A stretch of DNA of 64,000 nt, from contig CM067064.1 in assembly GCA_033980235.1 (NCBI GenBank), positions 3,937,001-4,001,000 of the forward strand. Reading direction: 5' to 3'. This DNA is from Diadema setosum (lineage: Eukaryota; Echinodermata; Echinoidea; Diadematoida; Diadematidae). Position numbers and translations under genes: made by a program. Position 1 is the first letter of the stretch, and the number at the start of each line of letters is the position of its first letter. The notes below the pieces were generated by a model that was given only the letters and a program-made list of their open reading frames with translations, made no database searches and was not told where the DNA came from. Positions 23,301 through 29,400 of this stretch are shown here, one piece after another.

Positions 23301-23689
23301 TTTGGAATGACAAGCCTTTTTTTATTTTTGGATTAGAATATCTAGATAACAATAATTAATGTACCTAACATTATCTCATTTGAAGATTAACAAACCTTCA
23401 CAGATACTGCTTGTTTGTTTGTTTTTTCTTCACTACATCTGTACATTGACAAGTTCTGTACGTCTGTTCAAATAATGATGTAGGCCCTAATTAAAGGGCT
23501 ACAGCTACATCTACTAGAACTATGAAATTTTACAGACTAGGATTGTCCTCTGTAAACTAGTGTTAGGCTATAGAAACTTACCTGCACCATACCACATGTT
23601 TGGAACGCCGTGAAGAGCAGCAAGAAAGACAGTCCGAGAATAACAACATTGTAAAAAGCAACTTGACTGGGATTTAGACCGAAAGGCAT
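5231..23689 (-). CDS. MFSD11: MFSD11 / UNC93-like transporter, ten coding exons
   Basis: Spliced minus-strand gene for the UNC93-like major-facilitator protein MFSD11, a 12-TM membrane protein of poorly defined substrate. Exons in gene order: 23689-23582, 22036-21802, 16738-16583, 14780-14657, 13526-13477, 12145-12080, 11342-11218, 9643-9472, 7844-7709, 5371-5231. All joints are GT-AG with matching phases (0,1,1,2,1,1,1,2,0). The spliced length is 1313 nt. It becomes 1314 nt (437 residues; human about 449) only if one base missing in exon 7 is allowed for. Family hallmarks: 'LFTAFQTCG' in TM1, 'WTAQGNFLTMNS', 'GRNSGLFWA', 'LTFFSGVYGT', 'GYLVHMAAFYLIF', 'FLLGFGDACFNTQ' and 'FALFKFIQ'. An acidic cytoplasmic loop (about 195-222) divides the two six-helix halves. 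The start ATG at 23689 matches the short cytosolic N-terminus of the family. Introns are full of transposons. The exon 7 lesion may be a sequencing error, an allele or true decay. Confidence 0.93.
5388..5850. repeat. (GATA)n-type microsatellite, 0.45 kb
   Basis: Long imperfect array of GATA/GATG/GACA tetranucleotides on the plus strand in MFSD11 intron 9, passing into GA-rich sequence. Long reverse-strand reading frames of repeating Ser-Ile-Tyr-Leu are artefacts of the repeat. Confidence 0.9.
5970..7279. mobile_element. DNA element with 'TGTCTCGCCCA' ends and internal satellites
   Basis: Left end 'tgtctcgccca' at 5970-5980 and its exact reverse complement 'tgggcgagaca' at 7269-7279 bracket 1.3 kb made almost wholly of tandem units. 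First family: about 157-bp units starting near 6040 ('ccaagtttggtcacaaa', 'gggatcaaaag'), about 3.5 copies. Second: about 155 to 190-bp units from about 6560 to 7140 ('agagtcttgca(a/g)gtaaact'), about four copies. It ends with a (GGACGAC)n minisatellite at 7144-7215. It is non-coding. The inverted ends and internal satellites suggest a non-autonomous DNA transposon whose core expanded. Confidence 0.6.
6639..7008. promoter_or_regulatory. Arrays of TGACCT half-sites (DR4 plus DR1)
   Basis: Perfect DR1 sequences TGACCTTTGACCT (reverse AGGTCAAAGGTCA) occur at 6195-6207, 6352-6364, 6649-6661, 6806-6818 and 6996-7008. At the last three another TGACCT lies four bases before, making TGACCT-N4-TGACCT-N1-TGACCT (6639-6661, 6796-6818, 6986-7008). 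DR1 is the consensus for RXR, HNF4 and COUP-TF class receptors, and DR4 for several RXR heterodimers. The sites are inside a repeat element, so binding in vivo is unproven. Confidence 0.35.
7709..7844 (-). CDS. MFSD11: MFSD11 exon 9 (TM10)
   Basis: Acceptor 'accaacag|AGTGG' and donor 'ATTCAG|gtaggt', phase 2 in and 0 out. It encodes 'VEVAFTCSFLLGFGDACFNT' and then 'QIYSLLGSYFKSDSASAFAL', the diagnostic UNC93/MFSD11 'LGxGDxCFNTQ' block. Confidence 0.95.
7955..8030. mobile_element. Possible pogo-like end fragment
   Basis: 'cagagccttgttataacgag' resembles the start of pogo-type elements such as the one at 2155, but no matching right end is visible. Probably a fragment. Confidence 0.25.
8075..8738. 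mobile_element. TTAACCCT-ended non-autonomous element, copy 1
   Basis: In MFSD11 intron 8. The ends 'ttaaccctaaa(a)gggg' and 'cccttttagggttaa' are inverted repeats, each followed inward by a long G or C homopolymer. The subterminal part contains 'gagatctcggccatcgg' and 'gcgatcgcgatg', shared in inverted orientation with the element at 10339. The 0.66 kb are AT-rich inside and have no transposase ORF. Confidence 0.65.
8739..9471. other. Remainder of MFSD11 intron 8
   Basis: No exon or element recognised apart from a C-homopolymer at about 8897-8921. Confidence 0.35.
9472..9643 (-). CDS. MFSD11: MFSD11 exon 8 (TM8-TM9)
   Basis: Acceptor 'ctaccag|GTGGTC' and donor 'CCTCT|gtacgt', phase 1 in and 2 out. 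It encodes 'GGLLFGILGKKTIKYGRDPI' and then 'ILLGYLVHMAAFYLIFYNMP', clearly the corresponding MFSD11 region, ending in the extracytoplasmic 'NSYMNPP' loop. Confidence 0.94.
10339..11142. mobile_element. TTAACCCT-ended non-autonomous element, copy 2 (inverted)
   Basis: In MFSD11 intron 7. Exact 19-bp ends 'ttaaccctattttaactgg' and reverse complement, then 'gtcaaattgacccccc' blocks at both sides. 'ggcggccgagatctgaag' near the right end is the inverted relative of the left subterminal block of copy 1 at 8075. Non-coding, 0.8 kb. Confidence 0.7.
11218..11342 (-). pseudogene. MFSD11: MFSD11 exon 7 with a one-base deletion
   Basis: Encodes 'GIELTFFSGVYGTAISNTHM' and continues 'FGYNSNSYIGISGMLI', then drops out of frame. 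After the codon for that last I (near 11236) the sequence reads 'gagcaggagaaattgtag'. The other frame gives the family's 'GxGEIVG' and meets the donor 'gtag|gtgagt' in phase 1, exactly what exon 8 needs. As given, translation stops at TAG just before the donor. One missing G at about 11235 explains it. The rest of the exon is well conserved, so the change is recent or an error in the sequence. Confidence 0.85.
11343..12079. other. MFSD11 intron 6, nothing else recognised
   Basis: AT-rich intron without an identifiable element, bounded by consensus splice sites. Confidence 0.4.
12080..12145 (-). CDS. MFSD11: MFSD11 exon 6 (start of TM7)
   Basis: 66 nt with acceptor 'aaacag|TGCGG' and donor 'ACAG|gtgagg', phase 1 in and 1 out. 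It encodes 'VRSVKLLFTKEMLMLSITNF' and then 'YTG', matching the family motif that begins the second half of the transporter. Confidence 0.92.
12417..13006. mobile_element. Foldback element with 19-bp TIRs and 'attagcggga' repeats
   Basis: Exact 19-bp inverted ends 'tagccgggttcacacgtac' at 12417-12435 and 12988-13006. Internally 'aattagcgggata' and its complement recur many times, with 'atcgcgat' palindromes between, so the element can fold extensively. 590 bp in MFSD11 intron 5; no transposase. Confidence 0.8.
13228..13464. mobile_element. MITE-like element next to MFSD11 exon 5
   Basis: Begins 'tactgtatatgccaaatatt' and ends with a rough inverted counterpart, 'aaatatatggtgta'. The interior is rich in 'ttcgcgag', 'cgcgaaaat' and 'gcgaaat', like the MITE at 3132. 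It stops 13 bp from the donor side of exon 5. Confidence 0.5.
13477..13526 (-). CDS. MFSD11: MFSD11 exon 5, 50-nt loop exon
   Basis: Only 50 nt, encoding 'ESSESRANLRDALGAF', the loop segment that aligns with the amphipathic stretch before TM7 in human MFSD11. Acceptor 'tcctgcag|AGAG' follows a strong pyrimidine tract; donor 'TTTTG|gtaagt'. Mobile elements end 13 and 30 bp from its two splice sites. Confidence 0.85.
13557..13946. mobile_element. Foldback MITE with 'ttaaagggat' ends
   Basis: The ends 'ttaaagggat' and 'atccctttaa' are exact inverse copies, followed by 'ggtatagt' and 'actatacg'. Subterminal arms contain 'gaaaatcggttttgaaatgg' and its near inverse 'ccatttcaaaaccaattttc', with 'ggtgggtcccacc' at the centre. 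A related copy lies at 40172-40343. It sits 30 bp upstream of the exon 5 acceptor on the gene strand. Confidence 0.75.
14062..14300 (+). mobile_element. tRNA-derived SINE
   Basis: A B-box-like 'ggggttcaaatcatcc' at 14112-14127 follows a weak tRNA-like head. The body 'gacccaggtaggtacataac' and 'gggtaccttgcaacactggg' corresponds to the body of the SINE at 33762 ('gacccagatgtatatacctg', 'gcaacgctata'). It lies in MFSD11 intron 4. Confidence 0.6.
14657..14780 (-). CDS. MFSD11: MFSD11 exon 4 (TM6 and start of central loop)
   Basis: Acceptor 'acattag|CCAAGG' and donor 'TTTGA|gtaagc', phase 1 in and 2 out. It encodes 'VRVTVFIVLTAVSGAGVLTF', then 'KPPEELQGPTQIQEFE', the sixth helix and the beginning of the hydrophilic loop. 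Confidence 0.92.
14781..16582. other. MFSD11 intron 3, mostly unassigned
   Basis: Contains a G-homopolymer at about 15448-15464, the foldback at 16021-16141, and a (TA)n run at about 16158-16178. Nothing else recognised. Confidence 0.4.
16021..16141. repeat. Foldback element related to that at 38025
   Basis: Arms 'gtgcaatgga...gaggtgaaagatgaaat' and 'atttcatctttcatcg...gtacattgcac' pair around a short centre containing 'cagccgagttgaatgga'. The same arrangement (gtgcaatgg, gtgaaagatga, cgagttgaat) is seen at 38025-38185, so this is a dispersed family. Confidence 0.65.
16583..16738 (-). CDS. MFSD11: MFSD11 exon 3 (TM4-TM5)
   Basis: Acceptor 'tttacag|TCATCTGG' and donor 'ACCA|gtaagt', phase 1 in and 1 out. 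It encodes about residues 115 to 167, including 'VIWTAQGNFLTMNSSQETMG' and 'RNSGLFWAMLQCSLLFGN', the most conserved block of the family. Confidence 0.95.
17344..17444. repeat. 34-bp tandem repeat, three copies
   Basis: Unit 'cctgtgtacctggaaggaaa' followed by 'tgtgtaaatttcaa' repeats at 17344, 17378 and 17411 with few changes. Just upstream of the LINE in MFSD11 intron 2. Confidence 0.85.
17699..18795 (+). pseudogene. LINE ORF1: PHD finger and RNA-binding domain
   Basis: Begins 'MATGGDDSAAPSII'. A Cys/His cluster follows (CIGPCRTIYN, MLQCSSCLGWMCFKCLPY, WRCTTCLK), a PHD-like zinc finger as in CR1/L2 ORF1 proteins. A Lys/Glu-rich coiled coil covers about residues 120 to 190. Then comes an RRM-like segment with 'LNVIAFNISESES', 'DCRRLGSYN' and 'ASSKPRPLRL'. 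The frame breaks in the A-run at about 18590-18599, where it ends at 18610 in one frame and continues in another to the stop at 18795. In the element's life this protein would bind and chaperone its RNA. Confidence 0.85.
18843..21617 (+). pseudogene. LINE ORF2: endonuclease and reverse transcriptase
   Basis: Endonuclease pieces: 'YTNADTLLNKRHELEAHISL', 'GIKPH'-like 'PHIIGITEVKPKN', then 'GGVCLYV'-like 'GRGVCLYVHSS', 'VGVVYRSPGS' and 'LLGDFNFTEIDWE'. Reverse transcriptase pieces: 'LKPNKSQGPDGLHPHLL', 'DWKSANVTPIFKKGNK', 'YMDFMKAFDSVPH', 'SGIPQGSILRPLLFLMYIND', 'FADDTKLYARS', and a C-terminal 'FFSNRVVESWNKLPEEVV'. An in-frame TGA occurs at about 18960. Frameshifts occur near 19525, around 20460-20500 (two that nearly compensate), near 20690, and near 21460. 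The catalytic FADD is intact but the protein is not continuous. Confidence 0.88.
21802..22036 (-). CDS. MFSD11: MFSD11 exon 2 (TM2-TM3)
   Basis: Acceptor 'tttacag|ACAGAT' and donor 'GCGG|gtatgt', phase 0 in and 1 out. It encodes residues 37 to 115 with 'YNSLAIIYAVFAFANWIAPS' and 'GIAAAG', matching the second and third helices of MFSD11. Confidence 0.95.
22037..23581. other. MFSD11 intron 1
   Basis: Contains the foldback MITE at 22626-22955 and a degenerate repeat at about 23230-23400 ('acgaaccttcagcttcagag', 'ggattaacgatcctttgg') of the same family as positions 1-165. Nothing else recognised. Confidence 0.45.
22626..22955. mobile_element. Foldback MITE, copy 1 (MFSD11 intron 1)
   Basis: Inverted arms 'gaattcacgaaggtggtaca' and 'gtaccactttcgtgaattc' enclose 'accatggtttaaaccatggt' and 'gcgccaagtgtcgca'-type blocks, with repeated 'gaaatgac' and 'catttcgt' in the middle. 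A second copy in the same orientation lies at 51625-51953. Confidence 0.85.
23582..23689 (-). CDS. MFSD11: MFSD11 exon 1 (residues 1-36)
   Basis: Starts with ATG at 23687-23689 and encodes the N-terminus plus TM1, ending 'AFQTCGMVQ'. The donor 'CAG|gtaagt' is consensus, phase 0. The stretch upstream of the ATG (23690 to about 23830) is a plausible 5' UTR. Confidence 0.93.
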
Positions 23690-24602
23690 TTTGATGTCGG
23701 TTCTGCAATCTTCTTCTCTGTTAGTCCAGGGAGGTGACCTCCCTGGTTAGTCTGACCTGAGATGAGCGCTGAGCCGAGCCCGAGTTGACAGACACTGCAA
23801 TGAGTACAGTAGTAGAATCTATAATCTACCGTATGATAATGCTAATGCTAAATTTCTTGTGATATTTGCGAGGCCCGCCGGCTGGCGTTGTGTTCAGTCG
23901 GGCGTTGCGTGCGGAGTCAATCAACACCAGGCATATGAACAGAGTCCTTTCATGGACTATCGAGGCCAATGTTTGGACATCCTCGAGACTAAAACCTTGT
24001 ACAATATTTAATGTAAAACTGGAGAAGACGGAAAACGGTGGTACTCAGGCTGGTCACTAAAGTAAAGTGGTGCGAGCTGAACCTGCTGCGTGCATGAGCT
24101 AGTATGCAAAAACAAGGAGGTTGATTTCGGTTCCGAACTTCCGAAAACAGTATAGGTCCTACTACTAGTAGTAGTAGAACTGCCATGCGCCATATACAAG
24201 TAGCCAGTAACATAACAAGTGCCAGAGAAAGTCACATGACAGGTAGTGGGAGGAGCTCGCAAGCATTGTTGACACGTGTAGGGTATCTTTAAATCTTCTT
24301 GATTTGCGACGCGGACGTTTACGACGGTTGCTTTGGCCGTTTAGATTCCTGTGGGGCGCCAAGTGTCGTGTGCTCTCTTTCCCTGCGTCATGAATTTGAG
24401 CGGACGCTAAAATGGCCCAGAACGTGAACACTCAGACAACGTGTGCTTGTTTGTTTGTTTGTTTGTTTTGTTTGTTGTTGTTTTTTTAACTCAGAAAGGA
24501 TCTCCACTTACTAAGCTTCCTGTAATCTGCTGTTTTATTCGACAATAGAAAAATAATGATAAAAGTTTCGGTGCTGCGCCAATGCTGGATAGCGACATTT
24601 GA

Positions 24603-24610
24603 TGACGTCA
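24603..24610. promoter_or_regulatory. CRE-like palindrome TGACGTCA
   Basis: Perfect 8-bp CREB/ATF consensus between the two divergent genes, 0.9 kb from the MFSD11 start and 1.7 kb from the P450 start. A single site can occur by chance. Confidence 0.3.
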
Positions 24611-25456
24611 CGCGTGGATCATATAAATAATATAGAGAGAATTCCACAAAATGTTTAAATTCTTTTTTCGACTATGTCAGAGCGTTGGCCTGTTTAACAC
24701 TCCACTTGGAAACTGTTTATAACAATATTTTCCAAATAGCGCAATATTTGAATGATGTAAAGGAAAGCAATATTGTGACATCCCAAAGCAATTCTGACAT
24801 CGCGCGCTGCTTCGATCGCCACTTCGTCACTTTGGTTCAATGGCACAAATACAAACATTTTGCGACCAGGTGCGCCCGGCTTCATAAGGTCGCTATGGGC
24901 CTATAGGATTCCCCCCCCCCCCCCCCACGACATCGCATCCACAATGCGACTTTTCGTCTCTATTCCCCCTTCATTGTTAATTGAATTGTTGATCCCAAAT
25001 ATTTAACAAAATTAATATACTTTGCCTAATTTCGAGTCTCTGGTTAAAACTTTGGGCCTCGGTGCCTCCATTATATGCTCCTACTTCGCCCTCCGGTGAA
25101 ATAGGCCCTACTACTATGGAGTGGGGGATTATATTCCCCTGTCTAATGAATGCTATAACCAAGGAGGTATACCCCCCCCCCCCCCCCGTTCACTCATACA
25201 TCCTTGCTATAACTAGAACGATGGTCTTACCACAGATAACCAACACGGGGGGGGGGGGGGGGCATGGGCATATGAGGAGAAACAAATTGCTTGCCCACGC
25301 CCCTCATAGAATGTCGATTATGATATGTCAGCAGTATTTCATTTATAGCTTAATATTAAATTTTACACTCAGGTGAGGGTGCCGATGGTTGTACCTGATA
25401 GCAAGGCACGTCTCGAAATATGAGCTCCAATTGTAGTAATACCTTGCTGGATTCTA

Positions 25457-25476
25457 AGCTTGAGCTTGCCATAAAG

Positions 25477-25562
<86 letters not shown>

Positions 25563-25620
25563 CATATAAACATGTATATATATATATATATATATAAGCT
25601 TACAATGGCAAGCTCAAGCT
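25457..25620. repeat. (TA)n cruciform with 16-bp inverted arms
   Basis: Exact arms 'agcttgagcttgccat' (25457-25472) and 'atggcaagctcaagct' (25605-25620) flank about 130 bp of (TA)n, interrupted by 'catgta'. Strong potential to extrude as a cruciform. Confidence 0.85.
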
Positions 25621-26347
25621 ATATATACACATGGCAGTCCCTAAAACATTAAAAGATGCTGTTCATAAAAAAAAAAATATTATAGGTAATATCCCATTAA
25701 TACAGTATCATACTATCAATATTACGCTTCCTCTTTATGGGACGGTTCCCCTCTGTGGTATAGGTTTCTTCCCATCCCCCCTCCCCCCCCAAAAAAAGGA
25801 AAAAATCAGAAAGCGTTTCTGTTGAGACCCTTTGAAATCAGTTCTCAGCTCTTTTATGGAATCCTACGTACAATGGGAGACAATTGTCATCGATAAGCAG
25901 TTCAGCGAGCATAATGTCACGGCAACAATACTAAATTCATTCGGTCATAGTCCAAGAATGAATTGATAACTCCCTTTTTGTCAGACATGCAAATATGCCA
26001 TATTCTTAGCAATTCAATGACGAAAGACACTGTGTGAAAAACACATACAGTGAGGCAATATGCAGCCTTTCTAAAAGTTTGTATGGTACACCCTTTTCGC
26101 CGTGAGACTATTGTTAATGCTGCTTGAACCATAGGGTCCAACTGTGCTGAACGGTAAAGGGACTATTGTGGCAATTCTGTCACGATTTCTATGTCTAAAA
26201 ACGGTAATATAGTGCTGTCTAATCAGGAATCTCTGCTCTTCGACCTGAATCGGCGTCCCGTAAGTTTTCGTTTAGCTGTCAAACAGCTCCGGACTTGTTT
26301 CGAATAAAGTTTTAAGAAGAGAAAGAGAAGGACTGGACTACTTTATC

Positions 26348-26421
26348 ATGACCTACTTCGACTGGTCCTGGCCGGGTCCTATGTGGTACCTTTTCCTTGC
26401 GGTAACCCTTCTTGCTTTCAT
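26348..26421 (+). CDS. P450 exon 1 (membrane anchor)
   Basis: ATG at 26348 starts '[20 protein letters not shown]', a typical N-terminal signal anchor. The donor 'TTTCAT|gtaagt' is consensus, phase 2. No upstream in-frame ATG improves on it. Confidence 0.85.
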
Positions 26422-29400
26422 GTAAGTAAAATTATGTACTGCAGCAAAGAGAATAGTCGAGTAAAATGAATACTTAGCTACAGCACTGGCGTCCCGGTCA
26501 AGACATTATTCAACGAGCCAGCTTTGTGCTAACATTTCGCGAAACATCGGTTGTTCAGGATGTTAGCACTACAGTGTACTAGTATGGATAAGATGTGGTT
26601 CAAACGAATTAAAGCAATATTATCTGATTAATGTTGTCGCGCTCACTGACAAATGATCGTTTCGGTGGCTGAGCCATTTTGTTGTGGTTGTCGTCGTCGT
26701 CGTCGTCATCGTTGTTGTTGTTGCTGTTGTTGTTGGTGGTGTTGTTGTTGTTTTGTTAGGACACAACCGTTTCTCATGTAGCTAACCAGCTATACTGAGT
26801 ATCCCCGGTGTGTATCAAAGTACATACAGAGCATGACATGTTTTTGCTGTTTTTTTTTTTCTGTGTACTTCATTTCAGCAACGTGTGTCCTCAGTATATA
26901 GCCATTTAGAGAAGTTTAAGCTCATTTATAGTAGTCATACATATACATTTCAGTATTCTGTTCGTCTCTATACATGCGCAATGCATGGTATTCTTTGCCA
27001 TCACATGGTGATGAAGTGGGCTGAACTGAATTAACTCATCAAAATATTGCACGAAAGCAACATATTACATATCCGTCTTTATACTTAATGGTAGGCCTAT
27101 AGGTGCTAGTAAATATCAAATGGAAGGTGCCCTCGCTATAGGCGAAACTCCATGATTATTATATCTTTTTTTCGTATTTGTTTTTATTCATATCATTGGT
27201 AATGTACAAACCGATATATAGAACTGATTTTGTGCTTGGACTGCAAGTCATGCAGACCTTCTTTCTTCTTCTACTTTTTGTCTCTTATAGAGGCGGGTTT
27301 CTTTTCTGTTCGTTGTGCAGGTACTTCAGCATTTTGTGTCTGGATTTGTTACAGTGATGATAATGTTTGTGAGATAACTATAAATTATACACTATAGTAT
27401 AAATTATGTTTCGTTCCGCGCTGCGTACCCCGCAGCACAAAGAAAAATAACAAACACCAATACCGTTGATGGATGTTCAAGTGATACATGAGAGGATAGT
27501 AAAAGAAAGCCACCATGTATCGCGATAAGACATTTGTTATAATCTTCTTCTTCTTTTTTTCGAGACAGGTACATGGTGTGGTGCTATACATTCTTCTTGC
27601 GGAGAAATATCCCCGGCCCTGTTCCACTACCCATCTTTGGAAATGCACTAGGCTGGAGAAAGGTTATCATTGATTATAGTGTGTTCGTCTGTTTGTTTGT
27701 GTGTCTCTTTCGATGCGTGCTTTCGTTGTCTTTCTCTCAATTTTTGTTTCTCTGTTTTGTTTGTTTTGTTTTGTTTGTGGGGAAGGGATGGACATCGTAA
27801 AGATTGATAGGAATAGTTAATATTACCATATGCAGATGAGTAAAAAAGAACGAAGATGAAGTAAATGATGACTATGATACATGAAACAAAGAAAAGAGAT
27901 TTTTTTTTCCCGTTGTCGTAAGGAACCATGAGATAAGTAATGGCAAGACAAGTGATCGTTGAGAAAGGCATCATTTTTAATGGTTATGAACCCAAAGAAT
28001 GTAAAGGAACTGATTTCCAAAGAAAAGCAGGCTTATTCAAATTCATGAAATTCTTCCGTCGAGGTGTTTCTATTGCAACCGATTGACAGATTGCCCTACA
28101 TCGATGTAAATAAGCAATGAATTGATCAGTGTTTTATTAGTAGCATTGATTAAAAAAAAAAATCATAGGCGTACATACTCGAGCAGGATTCGAACCTACG
28201 ACCTCCTGATCTCCAGAGAGGCGCAGTGGCGTATCGGGGGGGGGGGGGGGGGGGGGGTTGGCGCCACTCCTTGGGGGCGCCAAAAACGAAAAAAAAAAAA
28301 TCGCCCGGACGGGGCGGGGGGGGGGGGGGGGGGCAGGAAACCAAATCAAACAAGATAAGAACAAAACATGATGACGCGGACAAAAATGCCAACGTTTATT
28401 GTGTTCACACATGTCATTTTATATTTAGCAGGCAAAATGTTACACGACGCAGCGGCTGCAATTTCTTTCGTTCTGAAGCGATCGCCGATTGGATCAAAAG
28501 CCAACGGTTTCGAACATAATTACGGGGGGGGGGGGGGCGCCGAAAAACCAACTCAAACAAGATACGAACGAAACATGATGATGACGCGGACAAAAATGAC
28601 TGTGTTTATTGTTCACACATTTATTGTTGTTCACACACACACCGTACCAAGTATACATGTACTAAAGAAAACTCCAGCGTTTCCTTTGCAATAATACAAT
28701 AATTTTGACTCTACAACTTATATAATTATACCTCTCTCCAACTTATAATGCTTTTTATCAATTAGCCACCACAATTGAGAATTGTACGATATAATTTTAC
28801 TGTTTGGCAACCTAAGTGAAAAATAAAAGGAGCTCACTCGCTGCGCTCGCTTGTACTAACTCTCATATGCTTTGTCAATTTTTTTTTTTTTCAGTATATA
28901 GCACCATTCATAAATCCAGCCGGACCAGAAATCATATCATAATGTTTATACCTGAATTATCAACCATAATAATTGAAGAGAATCCCGTACTTCCTATATA
29001 CGCTCACACTGATTTTTAAGTTTTAGCAAGCTTTTGGATTCAATTGTCGCATGATCTGTTATTTTATATACAGGGCAAGCCACCATAATTACAACCGTGT
29101 GCCAGCATACAAGTACAGCGAACTATGAGATACCTGCAATGTTTACTACACAAAAATATACAAATTTCGGCTCACTCGCTCGTACTAATAGAGCAATTTT
29201 TCAAGTCCTCAGTTTGTTGGTATAAATCGTTATCTATAAGGCCGTCACTATATCTTGATTAGAATTGTAAGATTTAATAACCAAAAAATGACAAGAATTC
29301 CATGCTTTAAGCTGAAATACAAAAATTGTCGGCTCGCTCGCTGCGCTCGCTCGCCAAAATTTATCAAAATTTATTACATTTAAATCACCCTCAAAAGACC

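Larger units (their letters stand above)
23690..26347. promoter_or_regulatory. Shared upstream region of MFSD11 and the P450
   Basis: Divergent intergenic region. Near MFSD11 is GC-richer sequence (23690-24400), a likely 5' UTR and promoter. A consensus CRE TGACGTCA lies at 24603-24610, followed by 'cgcgtgg'. Homopolymers occur at 24910-24926 (C), 25170-25187 (C) and 25248-25261 (G). A TA-rich cruciform is at 25457-25620. The P450 start is preceded by about 200 bp of unique-looking sequence that could be its leader. No TATA box can be assigned with confidence. Confidence 0.4.

Noticed and set aside
28170..28215. Minus-strand tRNA gene suggested by GGTTCGAATCC
   Set aside because: Only the T-arm half is present; the head is 1.3 kb away and the whole looks like a split SINE.
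28122..28694. Gly-rich and Pro-rich frames
   Set aside because: Produced by G/C homopolymer runs in a non-autonomous element.
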